The position numbers and the translations under genes were made by a program. A DNA stretch of 64,000 nt from Streptomyces sp. D2-8 (GTDB lineage: Bacteria; Actinomycetota; Actinomycetes; Streptomycetales; Streptomycetaceae). This document shows, in pieces, positions 17,449 to 25,953 of the stretch. Each line of letters starts with the position of its first letter. The stretch's first letter is position 1. The notes below the pieces were generated by a model. It was not told where the DNA came from, ran no database searches, and saw only the letters and a program-made list of their open reading frames with translations. The stretch lies in the NCBI RefSeq assembly GCF_023184515.1, contig NZ_JAAHBP010000022.1:117826-181825 (forward strand), given 5' to 3'.

Positions 17449-18399
17449 TCAGGCCCGCAGCACGCCGAGGCGCCCTTCCAGCTGACCGAGCAACTCCCCG
17501 AGCAGAGCCGCCAGTTCGCCCTGCTCGGGGCCATCCAGGCCGGACAGCACGGCGGTCTCGTACGCGAGCTGGACGGGCAGGATGCCGTCGACGAGGTCGC
17601 GCCCGGCGTCGGTGAGGCGGAGGTGGACGACGCGGCGGTCACGGGTGTCCCCGCGCCGTTCGACCAGACCGCGCTCGGTCAGCTGCTTCAGGCGTTTGGT
17701 GACGGCGGCCCCAGAGGAGAAGGTCTCCCGGGCCAGCTCTCCGGGCGTCAGCTCGTGCCCGGTACGACGCAGCGCACCCAGCAGATCGAACTCGGGCCGG
17801 CTGAGCCCGGCCCGGCGCAAGGGAGCGTCCTCGGCCTGCTGCAGCAGAGCGGCACAGCGGTTGATCCGCCCGATGATCTCCATCGGCCCGGTGTCGAGCC
17901 CGGGACGCACGGCCTGCCACTGCCGGACAACGGCGGCCACGGTGTCACCCCGCCGACCGCCGACCGGCTCGGCTCCGACGGGGGGACCGCCGACCGGGTC
18001 CGCTCCGGCCGCCGAGCCGCGAGCCGAATCCCCTCCGGCCGCTGCCCCCTCATGGGCCTCCCGTCCCTCGGCAAGATCGCCTCCGGCCGCGCGGTCGCCG
18101 TCGGCGAGACCGTTCCCCGACGCGCGGGCCCCGTCAGCCGAATCCCCTCCGGCCGTCCGGGCACCACCGGCGAGACCCCCTCGAGGGGCGTGCGACTCCG
18201 CCGCCGCATCCCCACCGGCCGCCCGGGCCGCGCCCGCCCCCCGCAGATCGGCCGCATCCCCTGCGGCCGCCCGAGCACCACCGGCCGCTGCCCCCTCACC
18301 GACCGCCCGTCCCTGCGCCACCGGTTCCGCCTCGTCCCCCGGCTGCGGGGACTGCCCCGCGTCGTTCCCCGTGGGCGATGGTCCTTCCGTCGGCGTCAT
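17449..18399 (-). CDS. MarR family regulator with a long repetitive N-terminal extension
   Basis: The last about 165 of 316 residues form a normal MarR protein: MEIIGRINRCAALL at 173, the winged helix LTPGELARETFSSGAAVTKRLKQL, the wing DTRDRRVVHLRLT and a C-terminal dimer helix. The first about 148 residues are low-complexity, acidic and rich in Ala/Gly/Asp, with degenerate units such as AAGGDLAEG and ASGNGLADG. MarR proteins are usually 140-170 residues. The ATG overlaps the FUSC stop as ATGA, so this start is translationally coupled and the extension should be made unless an internal start is used. It probably controls its own operon through 20071-20093. Confidence 0.85.
   Translation of the reverse strand: MTPTEGPSPTGNDAGQSPQPGDEAEPVAQGRAVGEGAAAGGARAAAGDAADLRGAGAARAAGGDAAAESHAPRGGLAGGARTAGGDSADGARASGNGLADGDRAAGGDLAEGREAHEGAAAGGDSARGSAAGADPVGGPPVGAEPVGGRRGDTVAAVVRQWQAVRPGLDTGPMEIIGRINRCAALLQQAEDAPLRRAGLSRPEFDLLGALRRTGHELTPGELARETFSSGAAVTKRLKQLTERGLVERRGDTRDRRVVHLRLTDAGRDLVDGILPVQLAYETAVLSGLDGPEQGELAALLGELLGQLEGRLGVLRA
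17950..18330. repeat. Degenerate short tandem repeats coding the MarR extension
   Basis: On the + strand, units such as GCCGAATCCCCTCCGGCCG recur with variation about every 30-60 bases, encoding Ala/Gly/Asp-rich units on the - strand. The repetition suggests expansion by slippage or unequal exchange. Confidence 0.6.
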
Positions 18400-20060
18400 G
18401 GCCGTGCGTCCTCCGTTTCTGTGGCCGGGTCCCGGTCCGGGAGCAGGCCCTGGCGTCGGGCCGTCGCGGCGAGCGTACGGTGTCCGGACTGTTCGGCGAG
18501 CACGACCCGCTCCCGGGGCAGGGCCCGCTGCCACCATTCACCGGCGGCGGCATCGGCGGTGGCGCGCAGGTCGGCCAGGGCGACCGCGAGGCCGCGGCGG
18601 GCGGATTCCAGGGCCGCGGTGCCGGGGTCCGGCTCGGCCAGGAGGCGGGCGGCGAGCTCGCGGGCCCGGTCGGCGGCGGTCAGGGCCCGTTCCACGCGGT
18701 CGCCCGCGCGCCGGTTGGTGACGGCCACGGCGGCGACGAACCCGACCAGCGCACCGACGACGGTGTCCACGACCCGCTCCGTCATCAGCGTCCCGGGCTG
18801 CTGGTATCCGGCGAACTCCGTGATGAGCAGGGCCATGGGCGTCACACAGACACTGCCGAGCCAGTAGTTCCGGCTGATCAGCACCTCCGCACCGAAGCTG
18901 AACGCGAGGCAGCACAGCAGGAGCGCCACCGCGCCCAGGTGGGCGAGCGGCACGACGGCCAGGAAGACGAGCACGCCGACGACATTGCCCACGACCCGCT
19001 GGACGGCCCGGCTCCAGGTCAGCGCGATGTTCACCTGGTAGAGCGAGGCGGCGGTGACCAGCGCCCAGTAGGGGCGGCCGATCCCGAGGGCGAGGGAGGC
19101 GTAACCGGCGAGCGCGCAGCCGCTCGCGGTACGCACCGCGAGCGGGGTCAGCGGGCCCAGCCGCGCCCAGAGGGGCCGGGCCGCGGCCACGCCGAGCAGT
19201 TCGTCGGCGGCCGCGTCCGGCAGTCCGGCCGCCGGGACGGGACCGGTGCCGCGCAGCGAGCCGGCCCATGCGCGCAGCCGTCCCGGGTCCGCCTCCGTCG
19301 GCGCCGCGAGGGCGACCTCGGCGCGGACGACGAGCCGTTCGAGGGCTCGCCGGGTCCGGGAAGGGGCGCTGGTGGACAGCAGCGACTGCCAGGCGGCCTG
19401 CACGGCGGCATATCCCGCGGCGCGGGCCGGGGCATGGCCCTCCCCCGAGCCGCCGGTGCCGGCGTACACGGCGGCGGCCTTCAGGGCGGCGGCGGTGGCG
19501 CGGCGCTCCGGTCCGTGCGGCCGGACGAGCGCGGGCGCCATGCAGACCAGCCAGGCCCAGCCCCCCGTCGCGGCGGCCAGGGCCAGATGGCCGGGCACCT
19601 GGCCGGGGGTCTGCGGCGCGAACAGGGAGGCGGAGCTGACGAAGGTGAGTACGACGTTGCCCGGCGGACCGACTCGGGTGGCGTCGCACAGCACCTTCTG
19701 CGCGGCGGCCAGCAGGGCTCCGACGGTGACCAGGACGAAGGCGCTGCCGGTGAGCGAGGCCGCGACCAGGGCCACGGCGAGCCCGCCGAGCATGCCCAGC
19801 ACCACCCACACCAGGACCCCGGCGCGGGCGGCGTAGGGACGGTTGTGGGCGTACAGCGCGCACAGGGACCCGGCCATCGCGTACATCACGAGGTCGAGCC
19901 GGCCGAGCGCCAGCAGGGTGAAAGCGGGCGGAGCGATCGACGCGACCACGCTCAGCGCGGGCTTGAACCAGATCTCCGAGGGCCTGCCGAGGCGCAGCAC
20001 CCCCGCCAGCGGGAGACGCCGGGCGGGTGGGGTGGCGGAGGTGGGGGGCGCACTGCTCAT
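18396..20060 (-). CDS. FUSC family membrane protein (aromatic acid exporter-like)
   Basis: The 554-residue protein has two blocks of about five transmembrane helices: residues about 30-170 and about 335-450, the second with the FUSC signature around YWALVTAASLYQVNIALTWSRAVQRVVGNVVG. The soluble stretches between and after are helical. FUSC proteins are linked to efflux of aromatic carboxylic acids and similar compounds. It is the first gene of a two-gene operon with the MarR regulator, overlapping it by 4 bases. The ATG at 20060 has a weak ribosome binding site. An operator-like palindrome lies 11-33 bases upstream. Confidence 0.9.
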   Translation of the reverse strand: MSSAPPTSATPPARRLPLAGVLRLGRPSEIWFKPALSVVASIAPPAFTLLALGRLDLVMYAMAGSLCALYAHNRPYAARAGVLVWVVLGMLGGLAVALVAASLTGSAFVLVTVGALLAAAQKVLCDATRVGPPGNVVLTFVSSASLFAPQTPGQVPGHLALAAATGGWAWLVCMAPALVRPHGPERRATAAALKAAAVYAGTGGSGEGHAPARAAGYAAVQAAWQSLLSTSAPSRTRRALERLVVRAEVALAAPTEADPGRLRAWAGSLRGTGPVPAAGLPDAAADELLGVAAARPLWARLGPLTPLAVRTASGCALAGYASLALGIGRPYWALVTAASLYQVNIALTWSRAVQRVVGNVVGVLVFLAVVPLAHLGAVALLLCCLAFSFGAEVLISRNYWLGSVCVTPMALLITEFAGYQQPGTLMTERVVDTVVGALVGFVAAVAVTNRRAGDRVERALTAADRARELAARLLAEPDPGTAALESARRGLAVALADLRATADAAAGEWWQRALPRERVVLAEQSGHRTLAATARRQGLLPDRDPATETEDARP

Positions 20061-20070
20061 ACCCGCAAGA

Positions 20071-20093
20071 TTAGCAGGTGTTTTACCTGTGAA
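20071..20093. promoter_or_regulatory. MarR-type operator before the FUSC-MarR operon
   Basis: The inverted repeat has inner arms CAGGT and ACCTG around 5 bases, with matching outer TT/AA, 23 bases in all. It is placed between the promoter region and the FUSC start, as expected for autoregulation by the operon's own MarR protein. Binding is inferred. Confidence 0.6.
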
Positions 20094-20221
20094 AGACCGC
20101 CGGAAATACCTCTCCCCGTCCGGCGTGCTCCGTCGAATGCTCCCCGTGTACACCCTTGCGCTTGCGTGCGCGCCGCATGGCCCGGGCATCGAATGACCGA
20201 CTGCCGAACGGGGAGGTACGC

Positions 20222-20770
20222 GTGCACGGACCGGCTTCGTCCGGCTGGCTGCTGGTGGCGCTCTGCGCGGTGACCGGCGCCTACTGCCTGGCGCGGATGC
20301 GCAGCGGCACCGAGGAGCAGCGCAGCGCCGCGGGCGGCGAGGCGCTGATGGGTTTCGGGATGGCCGCGATGGCGGTGCCGGCGGCGGTGTTCACACCACC
20401 CTCGTGGGCGTGGCCGGCCTACGCGGCGGTGTTCGGGGCGGCGGGCGTGCACGCACTGTGGGCGGCGCGGGCCGGCGCGCACCATCTCCACCACTTGGTG
20501 GGGGCCGCGGCGATGGTCTACATGTCCGTCGTCATGGCCGGCTCCCCCGCACATGCGCACGGTCGGGGCGGATCGGGGGTCCCGCTCCTGACCGGGGCGC
20601 TGTTGCTCTACTTCGCCGGGTACGTGCTGCTGACCGGCGTCCGCCTGGTGCCGGTCGCCGCCGTGGCCGGGGCCGGCGGACCCGTCGGGTGGGGCGACCG
20701 GCCGGAACTGGCGCGGGCCTGCCGGTTGTCCATGGGGATCGCGATGGTGGCCATGCTGCTGGCGCTGTGA
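20222..20770 (+). CDS. DUF5134 membrane protein
   Basis: The 182-residue protein has five or six predicted helices, starting VHGPASSGWLLVALCAVTGAYCLARM and ending GIAMVAMLLAL, with a central AGAHHLHHLVGAAAMVYMSVVM His-rich helix. This is the DUF5134 family of actinobacteria, of unknown function; the His cluster may bind metal or haem. The GTG start at 20222 follows GGGGAGG. It is 98 bases before a BlaR1-like metallopeptidase gene on the same strand and may be co-regulated with it. Confidence 0.82.
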   Translation: MHGPASSGWLLVALCAVTGAYCLARMRSGTEEQRSAAGGEALMGFGMAAMAVPAAVFTPPSWAWPAYAAVFGAAGVHALWAARAGAHHLHHLVGAAAMVYMSVVMAGSPAHAHGRGGSGVPLLTGALLLYFAGYVLLTGVRLVPVAAVAGAGGPVGWGDRPELARACRLSMGIAMVAMLLAL

Positions 20771-20868
20771 GCGGGACCGGCCCGGCAGCCGCCACGGATC
20801 CGTTGCCTGCGTCACTTTGACGGCACAAGTCGTACCCCTGAGCAGGGCTGCGCTCATAGGCTGCCCTC

Positions 20869-21804
20869 ATGATGCTCACCGCCGCGCTGATGCTGCTCGG
20901 CGCTCTGACCGCCGTGGTCGCCCCCCGGCTGCTCGCCCGGGCGGACTGGCCGGACCGTGAGCCGGTGGTGGCGCTGTGGGTGTGGCAGTGCGTGGTGGCG
21001 GCCGTCCTCGTGTGCTGTGGGCTGTCGATGACGCTCAGCGCGGCCGCGGCCTGGCACGCGGTCGGCGGCCACCTGTTCGCCACGGCCCCGCGCGCGGTCG
21101 CCGAGGCCTACGCCCTCGGTACGGCGGGCCCCTGGGCGGCGACCACCGCGGTCGCGCTGGCCGGCGGCGGGCTGTGGAGCGCGGCGATGCTGCTCCGCGA
21201 GATCGGCCGGGCCGGCGCCCGGCGCCGCCGTCGGCGCGCCGATCTGCTGGTCCGGGCTCCGCTGCTGCCGGGCGAGGTGACCGTCTCCGGCCGGCTCGTC
21301 GTCCTGGAGAGCGAGCAGCCCGACGCCTGGTGGCAGCCCGGCACTCCCCCGCAACTGGTCGTCACCACGGCCGCGTTGCGCCGACTGAAGGGCCGGCAGC
21401 TGGACGCCGTGCTCGCCCACGAGCAGGGCCATGCCCGGGCCCGGCACGACTGGCTGCTGAACTGCTCCTCGGCCCTGGCCGGCGGCTTTCCGCAGGTGCC
21501 GGTGTTCGCCGCGTTCCGCGACGAGATGCACCGCCTGGTCGAACTCGCCGCCGACGACACGGCATCGCGGCGCTTCGGTCGTCTGACCACGGCCCTGGCC
21601 CTGGTCGAACTGAACGAGCACCGCGGCGTGTTCGGGCCCTGCCCCACACCGCATGCCCATGTCCCGGCCCGGGTGCACCGGTTGCTCACACCCCCGGACC
21701 GGCTGACCGCGGCCCGGCGTCTGCGGCTGACGGCGGCGGCCGCGCTGGTGCCCGTGGTGCCGGTGCTGGTGGCGTTCGTACCGGGGCTGCGGGCACTGGG
21801 CTGA
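20869..21804 (+). CDS. M56 family (BlaR1-like) membrane metallopeptidase
   Basis: The 311-residue protein has two N-terminal helices, a third near residue 95, a cytoplasmic zinc protease domain with H184-E-Q-G-H188 and a third ligand Glu225 in VELAADD, and a C-terminal helix. In BlaR1/MecR1 systems such proteases cleave a BlaI-type repressor. No extracellular penicillin-binding sensor is present and no BlaI gene is adjacent, so this is the short Streptomyces type, whose signal and target are unknown. Two ATG codons (20869, 20872) are equally possible. Confidence 0.9.
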   Translation: MMLTAALMLLGALTAVVAPRLLARADWPDREPVVALWVWQCVVAAVLVCCGLSMTLSAAAAWHAVGGHLFATAPRAVAEAYALGTAGPWAATTAVALAGGGLWSAAMLLREIGRAGARRRRRRADLLVRAPLLPGEVTVSGRLVVLESEQPDAWWQPGTPPQLVVTTAALRRLKGRQLDAVLAHEQGHARARHDWLLNCSSALAGGFPQVPVFAAFRDEMHRLVELAADDTASRRFGRLTTALALVELNEHRGVFGPCPTPHAHVPARVHRLLTPPDRLTAARRLRLTAAAALVPVVPVLVAFVPGLRALG

Positions 21805-21970
21805 CCGGGGCGGCGCCGAGGCCGCCGGGGTTCCTGCCCCGATCGGCGTCGGATGAGGCCTGTGACCGGGCCGGGTTCGGCGGCTCCCGCATGGCCGAAG
21901 CGCGCGTCTGAGCGGCCGAAGATCGTCGCCGTACTGGATCCGGACCCCCCGGTTCGGCGAGGATCGCATC

Positions 21971-22690
21971 ATGCACACCTCGTCCATCGACTCACCGCCT
22001 CGTCCGGAGAACCGCAGCGCCGCCCGCTTCGCCGGCACCCTGACCCTGTGCTCGGCGTTGCTGCTGATCCTCGTCGCGGTCAGATGGAGCCCGTTGATCA
22101 GCGTGGACGGGGACATCGCAGGCACCACCCACCGCTGGGCGGTCGACGAACCGGTCCTCACCCAGGCGTGCCGCATCCTGACGGACTGGGTGTGGGATCC
22201 GTGGACGATGCGTGTGCTGTGTGCGGCCGTCGTCGTGTGGCTGGTGGTACGGATGGCGGCGCGCTGGACGGCCTTGTGGCTGGCGCTGGCCGTCGCACTG
22301 GGCACCCTGCTGCAACAGGGCATCAAGGCCGCGGTGGACCGCCCCCGCCCCGTCTGGCCCGACCCCGTCGACTCGGCCCACTACTCGGCGTTCCCGTCGG
22401 GCCACGCCATGACCGCCACGGTGGTCTGCGGCCTACTGCTGTGGCTCCTGCACCGGCACGGCGTCGACCGGGCCGTGTGGCGTACGGCCCTGGCCGTGGC
22501 CGCCGTCTCCGTGGTCGGGGTCGGGCTGACGCGGATCTGGCTCGGCGTCCACTGGCCGTCGGACGTGGTGGGCGGCTGGCTGCTGGGCACGACGGTGGTG
22601 GCCCTGGCCGTGTGGGCGCACCGGCGCTGGCAGCCCTCGGCCGGGAGCCGCCTCACCGATCTTCCTTCGCGGCGCGACGCGGCCTCGTAG
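21971..22690 (+). CDS. PAP2 family phosphatase
   Basis: The 239-residue integral membrane phosphatase has all three PAP2 motifs: KAAVDRPRP near residue 118, PSGH near 143 with the acid-base His, and TRIWLGVHWPSDVVGG near 183 with the nucleophilic His. Six helices are predicted. It removes phosphate from lipid phosphates such as phosphatidic acid or undecaprenyl diphosphate. The next gene (HAD) starts 9 bases after its stop, so the two may share a transcript. Confidence 0.93.
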   Translation: MHTSSIDSPPRPENRSAARFAGTLTLCSALLLILVAVRWSPLISVDGDIAGTTHRWAVDEPVLTQACRILTDWVWDPWTMRVLCAAVVVWLVVRMAARWTALWLALAVALGTLLQQGIKAAVDRPRPVWPDPVDSAHYSAFPSGHAMTATVVCGLLLWLLHRHGVDRAVWRTALAVAAVSVVGVGLTRIWLGVHWPSDVVGGWLLGTTVVALAVWAHRRWQPSAGSRLTDLPSRRDAAS

Positions 22691-22699
22691 GATCGCGGC

Positions 22700-23389
22700 A
22701 TGACCGCCGTGCTCTTCGACTTCTCCGGAACCCTCTTCCGTGTCGAGTCCACCGACTCCTGGCTGCGCGGCGCTCTGGCCGGGGCCGATGTCCGGCTCGC
22801 GGAGGCCGAGTTGACCGCCGCGGCGCTGGCGCTGGAGGCGGTCGGGGCGCTGCCCGGCGGCGGTGATCCCGCGCGGGTTCCGGAGGAGCTGGCGGACGCC
22901 TGGCTGATCCGGGACCAGAGTGCCGCCCTGCACCGGGCCGCCTACACCGGCCTCTCCCGCCAGGTCCCGCTGCCCGACCCGATGCTGTACGACGCGTTGT
23001 ACGACCGCCACATGGCCCCGGCCGCGTGGGCTCCGTACCCGGATGCCGTCGAGGTGCTGCGGACACTGCGGGAGCGGGGCATTCCCGTCGGGGTGGTCAG
23101 CAACATCGGCTGGGATCTGCGGCCGGTCTTCCGCGCGCACGGCCTGGATCCCTACATCGACACGTACGTCCTGTCGTTCGAACACGGCATCCAGAAGCCC
23201 GACCCGCGGCTGTTCGCCACCGCCTGCGAGGCGCTCGGCGCCGATCCGCGCAAGACCCTCATGGTGGGCGACGACCGCCGGGCGGACGGCGGCGCCACCG
23301 CTCTGGGATGCGGGGTGCACTTCGTGGACCACCTGCCGGCGGCCGACCGGCCGGACGGGCTGCGGCCGGTCCTGGATCTGGTGAGCTGA
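22700..23389 (+). CDS. HAD-superfamily hydrolase with altered nucleophile motif
   Basis: The 229-residue subfamily IA HAD protein begins MTAVLFDFSGTLF. Motif I usually reads DxDGT; here the second Asp, the general acid/base of phosphatases, is Ser9 (D7-F-S9). Motif II VVSNIGWD, motif III KPDPRLF and motif IV MVGDDRRADGG are intact. Loss of the second Asp favours phosphatase inactivity or a dehalogenase/phosphonatase-like chemistry, but some DFSGT proteins exist as a clade, so it may be a natural variant. It follows the PAP2 gene by 9 bases. Confidence 0.9.
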   Translation: MTAVLFDFSGTLFRVESTDSWLRGALAGADVRLAEAELTAAALALEAVGALPGGGDPARVPEELADAWLIRDQSAALHRAAYTGLSRQVPLPDPMLYDALYDRHMAPAAWAPYPDAVEVLRTLRERGIPVGVVSNIGWDLRPVFRAHGLDPYIDTYVLSFEHGIQKPDPRLFATACEALGADPRKTLMVGDDRRADGGATALGCGVHFVDHLPAADRPDGLRPVLDLVS

Positions 23390-23551
23390 GGAGTCGCGCC
23401 GTCCTCGGAGAGGGGCCCGGTTACAGAAAGTAGCCCGAGGCCACCACCGGATCGGGCTGCACGCCCGCCTCGGACGATCCCCCGCGTCGCCCGAGGCAGA
23501 CGGCATCACCGGCCCAGACCCGAGAGGTCTTGGCCGGATGCTCCGAGTATA

Positions 23552-23572
23552 GTTGGCTGGCAGCCAGTCAAC
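23552..23572. promoter_or_regulatory. TetR operator overlapping a -10 box
   Basis: The half sites GTTGGCTGGC and GCCAGTCAAC flank one central base with a single mismatch, 21 bases in all. The -10-like TATAGT at 23548-23553 overlaps its left end and the TetR start is 15 bases downstream, which is the layout of an autorepressor. Confidence 0.75.
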
Positions 23573-23586
23573 ACAGGAGTTACAGC

Positions 23587-24273
23587 ATGTCTCCGCGTAG
23601 CGCCTCGGTCAATGAAGAGCTGCGGCGGCGTTCCCGGGAGCGGCTCCTGCAGGCGGCGGTCGAGCTCGTGGGCGAGCGCGGTTTCGACGCCACCACGCTC
23701 GGCGACATCGCGGACCGGGCGGGTTCCGCCCGCGGCCTGGTGTCGTACTACTTCCCCGGCAAGCGCCAGCTGGTGCAGTCCGCCGTGCACCGGCTGATGC
23801 ACCGCACGCTGGAGGAGGCGCTGGAGCGCGAGCCGCGCACCGAGGACGGCCGGGAGCGGATGGCCCGGGCCATCGACGCGATCCTGGGCCTGGCCGGCGA
23901 CCGGCCCGTGCTGATGCGCCAGCACATGGCGGGGATCCTGCAGGCCGAGGGCTTCATGCAGTGCCCGGAGCAGCGGCGGCTGGCCGAGCTGCTCCGGGAC
24001 ACCATGGCCCGGCACGGCTCGGCGGACGTCGACAGCGACTACCCGATGATGCGTGCCCTGCTGATGGGCGCCGTGTACGCGGCCCTGGTGCCGGGGGCAC
24101 CGATGCCGGTGCCGGTGCTGCGGGCCGAGCTGTTCAAGCGCTACCGGCTCGACTGGGAGCTGGGCCTCCCGCCGGAGACCGGAGCCTCCGGCGGGAGGGG
24201 CGACAAGGATCTGTCACGGTTCTTCGCGACCGGGGCCGCACCGGAGTGCGGGTCGCGCGGTCAGTCGAAGTAG
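23587..24273 (+). CDS. TetR family transcriptional regulator
   Basis: The 228-residue protein has an N-terminal TetR helix-turn-helix: RLLQAAVELVGERGFDATTLGDIADRAGSARGLVSYYFPGKRQLV. The rest is an all-helical ligand and dimer domain with HMAGILQAEGFM. The ATG at 23587 follows AGGAG. It probably represses its own promoter through the 21-base palindrome. Its 3' end overlaps the convergent LVIVD gene by 13 bases. Target genes beyond itself are unknown. Confidence 0.93.
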   Translation: MSPRSASVNEELRRRSRERLLQAAVELVGERGFDATTLGDIADRAGSARGLVSYYFPGKRQLVQSAVHRLMHRTLEEALEREPRTEDGRERMARAIDAILGLAGDRPVLMRQHMAGILQAEGFMQCPEQRRLAELLRDTMARHGSADVDSDYPMMRALLMGAVYAALVPGAPMPVPVLRAELFKRYRLDWELGLPPETGASGGRGDKDLSRFFATGAAPECGSRGQSK

Positions 24274-25763
24274 TCCGGCTGCGTCTGCACGTTGAGCTCA
24301 CGCATGTGGACCCGGCGGGCCGGGGCCGTGCGCCGGTCGTCGATCTTCAGGACGTCGAAGCCCCGGGCGTACTCGTTCGAGTAGATGTAGCCGTTGTAGT
24401 AGTACGCCGACCACGAGCCGCCCGACTTGATCGTGTCGGTGGTCAGCGGGCCGCGGTCGAAGTAGGCGATCTCCTTGGGTCTGGCCGAGTCGGTGAAGTC
24501 CCAGACGGAGACGCCGCCCTGGTACCAGGCCTGGACCATGATGTCCTTGCCCTTGACCGGGATCAGCGAGCCGTTGTGGGCGACGCAGTTCTCGGTGTCC
24601 GCCTGGTGGCGGGGGATCTTGAAGTAGCTGCGGAAGACGAGCTTGCGCTTGTCGCCCTTGCCGACGATGTCGTAGATGCCGTCGGCACCGCGGTCCGGGC
24701 CGATCTCCGCGTTGCAGGTGGCCGCGCCGCCGCCGCCCAACTCGTCGGTGTAGACGACCTTGTTGGCCTTCTGGTTGAAGGTCGCCGAGTGCCAGAACGC
24801 GAAGTTCACGTTGTCCTGCACCCGGTCGATGACCTTCGGGCGTTCCGGGTCCTTGATGGAGAACAGGATGCCGTCCCCCATGCAGGCGCCCGCGGCCAGG
24901 TCCTTCGACGGCAGCACGGTGATGTCGTGGCAGCCGGTGGTCTTGGAGACGCCCGGGTTGGTGGGTCCGCCCGGGTTGCCGCCGCCGTCCGGCCCCTCAC
25001 CCGGGAACAGCACGGGGAAGCCCACGACCTTCGCCTTCTCGGGGGCGTTGCGCGGCACCTTGATGACGGAGATGCCGTCGTGCGGCGGTCGGCAGTCGGG
25101 GTAGGCGGCGTTCGGCGAGTACGAGGAGACGTACACGTAGACGTTGCGGCGCTCGGGCACCAGCGTGTGGGTGTGCGAGCCGCACGCGGTCTCGACGGCC
25201 GCGACGTACCTCGGGTTGCGCTTGTCGCTGATGTCGAAGACCTTCATGCCCTCCCAGGAGGACTTCTCGGTCGCCGGCTGGGTGGTGCTGGAGCAACTGC
25301 TGTCGCTGCGCGAGGAGTCGGTGGACAGGAACAGCAGGTTGCCGGAGACGGAGATGTCGTTCTGCGAGCCGGGGCACAGCACCTGGGCGACTGTCTTCGG
25401 CACCCTGGGGTTGCTGATGTCGAAGATGCGGAAGCCGTCGTAGTTGCCCGCGAACGCGTACCTGCCCTGGAAGGCGAGGTCCGAGTTCGTGCCCTGCAGC
25501 ACGTCCTTGGGGACGTGGGCCAGGTGCTGGATGTTGTCGGAGTGGACGATCTCGTCCTGGCCGGGTATCTCGCCGTTCTCGATGGCCTCACGGACCTCGG
25601 CCCGGTCGCTCTGGGAGACCTTCTTCGGCGCGGGCGGCGCGTCCCCCGGGTCGGGGGTGGCCCCTGCCGGTGCCGCTGTGAGGAGCGCGGCCAGCAGCCC
25701 ACCGGCGGCAGCGGCAACTCCGAGGCGTCTGCGGCGTGTTCTGCGGTCGTTCAACAGGATCAC
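24261..25763 (-). CDS. Secreted LVIVD-repeat beta-propeller protein
   Basis: The 500-residue protein has an N-terminal signal peptide with RRTRRRRLG followed by a hydrophobic stretch and an AGA cleavage site near residue 35. The body carries several LVIVD-like blades: YAFAGNYDGFRIFDISNP, MKVFDISDKRNP, HDGISVIKV, GGVSVWDFTDSARP. Conserved His and Cys residues (SHTHTLV, CHDITV, FWHSATF, CVAHNGSL) could bind metal. The GTG start follows GGGAGGAAAA. It is divergent from a DUF305 lipoprotein, a pairing repeatedly seen in Streptomyces. Function is unknown. Confidence 0.88.
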   Translation of the reverse strand: MILLNDRRTRRRRLGVAAAAGGLLAALLTAAPAGATPDPGDAPPAPKKVSQSDRAEVREAIENGEIPGQDEIVHSDNIQHLAHVPKDVLQGTNSDLAFQGRYAFAGNYDGFRIFDISNPRVPKTVAQVLCPGSQNDISVSGNLLFLSTDSSRSDSSCSSTTQPATEKSSWEGMKVFDISDKRNPRYVAAVETACGSHTHTLVPERRNVYVYVSSYSPNAAYPDCRPPHDGISVIKVPRNAPEKAKVVGFPVLFPGEGPDGGGNPGGPTNPGVSKTTGCHDITVLPSKDLAAGACMGDGILFSIKDPERPKVIDRVQDNVNFAFWHSATFNQKANKVVYTDELGGGGAATCNAEIGPDRGADGIYDIVGKGDKRKLVFRSYFKIPRHQADTENCVAHNGSLIPVKGKDIMVQAWYQGGVSVWDFTDSARPKEIAYFDRGPLTTDTIKSGGSWSAYYYNGYIYSNEYARGFDVLKIDDRRTAPARRVHMRELNVQTQPDYFD

Positions 25764-25777
25764 TGTTTTCCTCCCTG

Positions 25778-25796
25778 GTTCCGTTCACTGCGGAAC
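25778..25796. promoter_or_regulatory. GTTCCG-N7-CGGAAC palindrome between divergent genes
   Basis: This perfect 6-base inverted repeat lies 15 bases upstream of the LVIVD start and next to a CGGTTCAC/CCGTTCAC direct repeat. It may serve both divergent promoters. Confidence 0.4.
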
Positions 25797-25953
25797 GGTT
25801 CACGCACCACGCAGTATCGTCTTCGCCATGCACATACCAATAGAGGGCAACAGAATCGCAATGAAGTTTTCCGATCAATGACCCGCGGAAGCGTGCCAGT
25901 ACGTCGTCCGCAACACGAGGTGCGTCCCAACCCGCCTGCCACAGGAGGTCGTT

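Noticed and set aside
23390..23530. Possible small gene or tRNA between HAD and TetR
   Set aside because: No start with ribosome binding site, no stable frame and no tRNA arms were found.
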